Assembly: GCA_013695255.1 (NCBI GenBank)
Contig: JACDAV010000271.1
Span: 1 to 5,103, forward strand
DNA: 5,103 nt
From: Chloroflexota bacterium
GTDB taxonomy: Bacteria; Chloroflexota; Limnocylindria; Limnocylindrales; CSP1-4
Reading direction: 5' to 3'
Under the pieces are notes generated by a model that was not told where the DNA came from, made no database searches, and saw only the letters and a list, made by a program, of their open reading frames with translations. Every line of letters starts with the position of its first letter. Position 1 is the first letter of the stretch. This document shows, one piece after another, positions 4,721 to 5,103 of the stretch. A program made the position numbers and the translations under genes.

Positions 4721-5103
4721 TCAGGCGGAGCGACCCGCGGCGGTCGGACGCTCCCGGCGGTGCACCTGCCGGCGATCGAGATCCCCCTTGACCACGCGGG
4801 CGGCCGCGACGAGCTCCGGGTCGCGAGTGATCGTCTTCGCCAGCCAGTCCACGTACGACGGCTCGAATGCCGCGACCTCGCCGAGCGTGTGTCCGCGAAA
4901 CTTTCCGAACTCCAGCGCGACGGCCCTCGCCGCATCGAGGCCCGGGGGCGCGGGGGGTCGGAAGCGGTGGATCCGCGCCCGCTCCATCGGTCCGGTGGGC
5001 TGCGACGCGCGCGGCGGCTCGCGCTGGACGGGCGTGCTCGGCGGGGGCGGCTGACCGGCCAGCCGGGCCTCGTCCGCCGCGCCGCCGTTCCCCCACCCTG
5101 CCT
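4721..5103 (-). CDS. C-terminal part of a protein with an FGKF-type module, possibly DnaJ-like (5' end outside the window)
   Basis: The frame is open from the right edge to the TGA at 4723-4721, about 126 residues. The part next to the edge (AGWGNGGAADEARLAGQPPPPSTP...) reads as a Gly/Pro-rich linker. Then comes AVALEFGKFRGHTLGEVAAF and EPSYVDWLAKTITRDPELVAAARVV, followed by a basic tail. The pattern [LF]GK[FY]xGxxLGE...P.Y..WL is a small module found at the C-terminus of exodeoxyribonuclease X-like proteins and of J-domain proteins in high-GC bacteria. The glycine/proline linker makes the second more likely. An ATG at 4987 could start a free-standing 88-residue protein, but the sequence upstream looks coding and has no ATG, GTG or TTG before the edge, so I treat the gene as truncated. 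The function of the module is not known to me with certainty. Confidence 0.65.
   Translation of the reverse strand, partial: AGWGNGGAADEARLAGQPPPPSTPVQREPPRASQPTGPMERARIHRFRPPAPPGLDAARAVALEFGKFRGHTLGEVAAFEPSYVDWLAKTITRDPELVAAARVVKGDLDRRQVHRRERPTAAGRSA

Noticed and set aside
3748..4935. 395-residue minus-strand ORF
   Set aside because: Most of it is a shadow of the lipoprotein gene; only the last ~56-75 residues, in otherwise unassigned DNA, may be real.
3999..5096. 365-residue version of the lipoprotein
   Set aside because: Residues before the MSRRSR start overlap another gene in a different frame and are low-complexity; the signal peptide begins exactly at 4616.
1..5103. A defence, mobile or other previously undescribed multi-gene system
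   Set aside because: No transposase, integrase, nuclease-helicase, toxin-antitoxin or phage genes were recognised; the genes look like ordinary chromosomal housekeeping and accessory metabolism.

Overview
The window is GC-rich (by eye roughly 70%) bacterial chromosome. Coding genes have strong G/C preference at third codon positions. There are no mobile elements, RNA genes or CRISPR arrays. The gene content (ArsR-thioredoxin pair, free-standing acyl-CoA mutase large subunit, DinB-like protein, FGKF-type C-terminal module, leaderless-looking promoters) suits a high-GC Chloroflexota or Actinomycetota-like organism. I lean towards Chloroflexota on general impression only, because no phylogenetic marker is present.

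Layout, left to right. Bases 1-267 hold no gene. They carry about 2.3 copies of a 60/61-bp tandem repeat with embedded hairpins, then a near-perfect 20-bp palindrome (230-249) that looks like an ArsR-family operator. On the plus strand follow a short ArsR-type regulator (268-567) and a thioredoxin (615-971), apparently one operon. A GC-rich hairpin (992-1020) closes this unit and separates it from the minus-strand genes that converge on it.

The rest is coded on the minus strand, read right to left. First is the C-terminal part of a protein running off the right edge (4721-5103), probably DnaJ-like with a C-terminal FGKF-G-TLGE module. Next come a secreted lipoprotein (3999-4616), a possible 56-residue small protein (3748-3918) and a complete B12-dependent acyl-CoA mutase large subunit (1923-3716). 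Last are a DinB/ClbS-like protein (1352-1831) and a small MmcQ/YjbR-like protein (1047-1355) whose GTG start overlaps the preceding stop.

Two points stand out. First, the mutase would probably be labelled methylmalonyl-CoA mutase, but its substrate-pocket residues are Phe122 and Gln240, the isobutyryl-CoA mutase pair, not Tyr/Arg. It lacks the B12-binding domain, and no small subunit is encoded here. Second, three minus-strand genes (lipoprotein, mutase, DinB-like) have a TANNNT box 6-7 nt before the ATG and no Shine-Dalgarno sequence, which suggests leaderless transcripts. The thioredoxin and the overlapping YjbR-like gene instead have Shine-Dalgarno-like sequences, as expected for internal operon genes.
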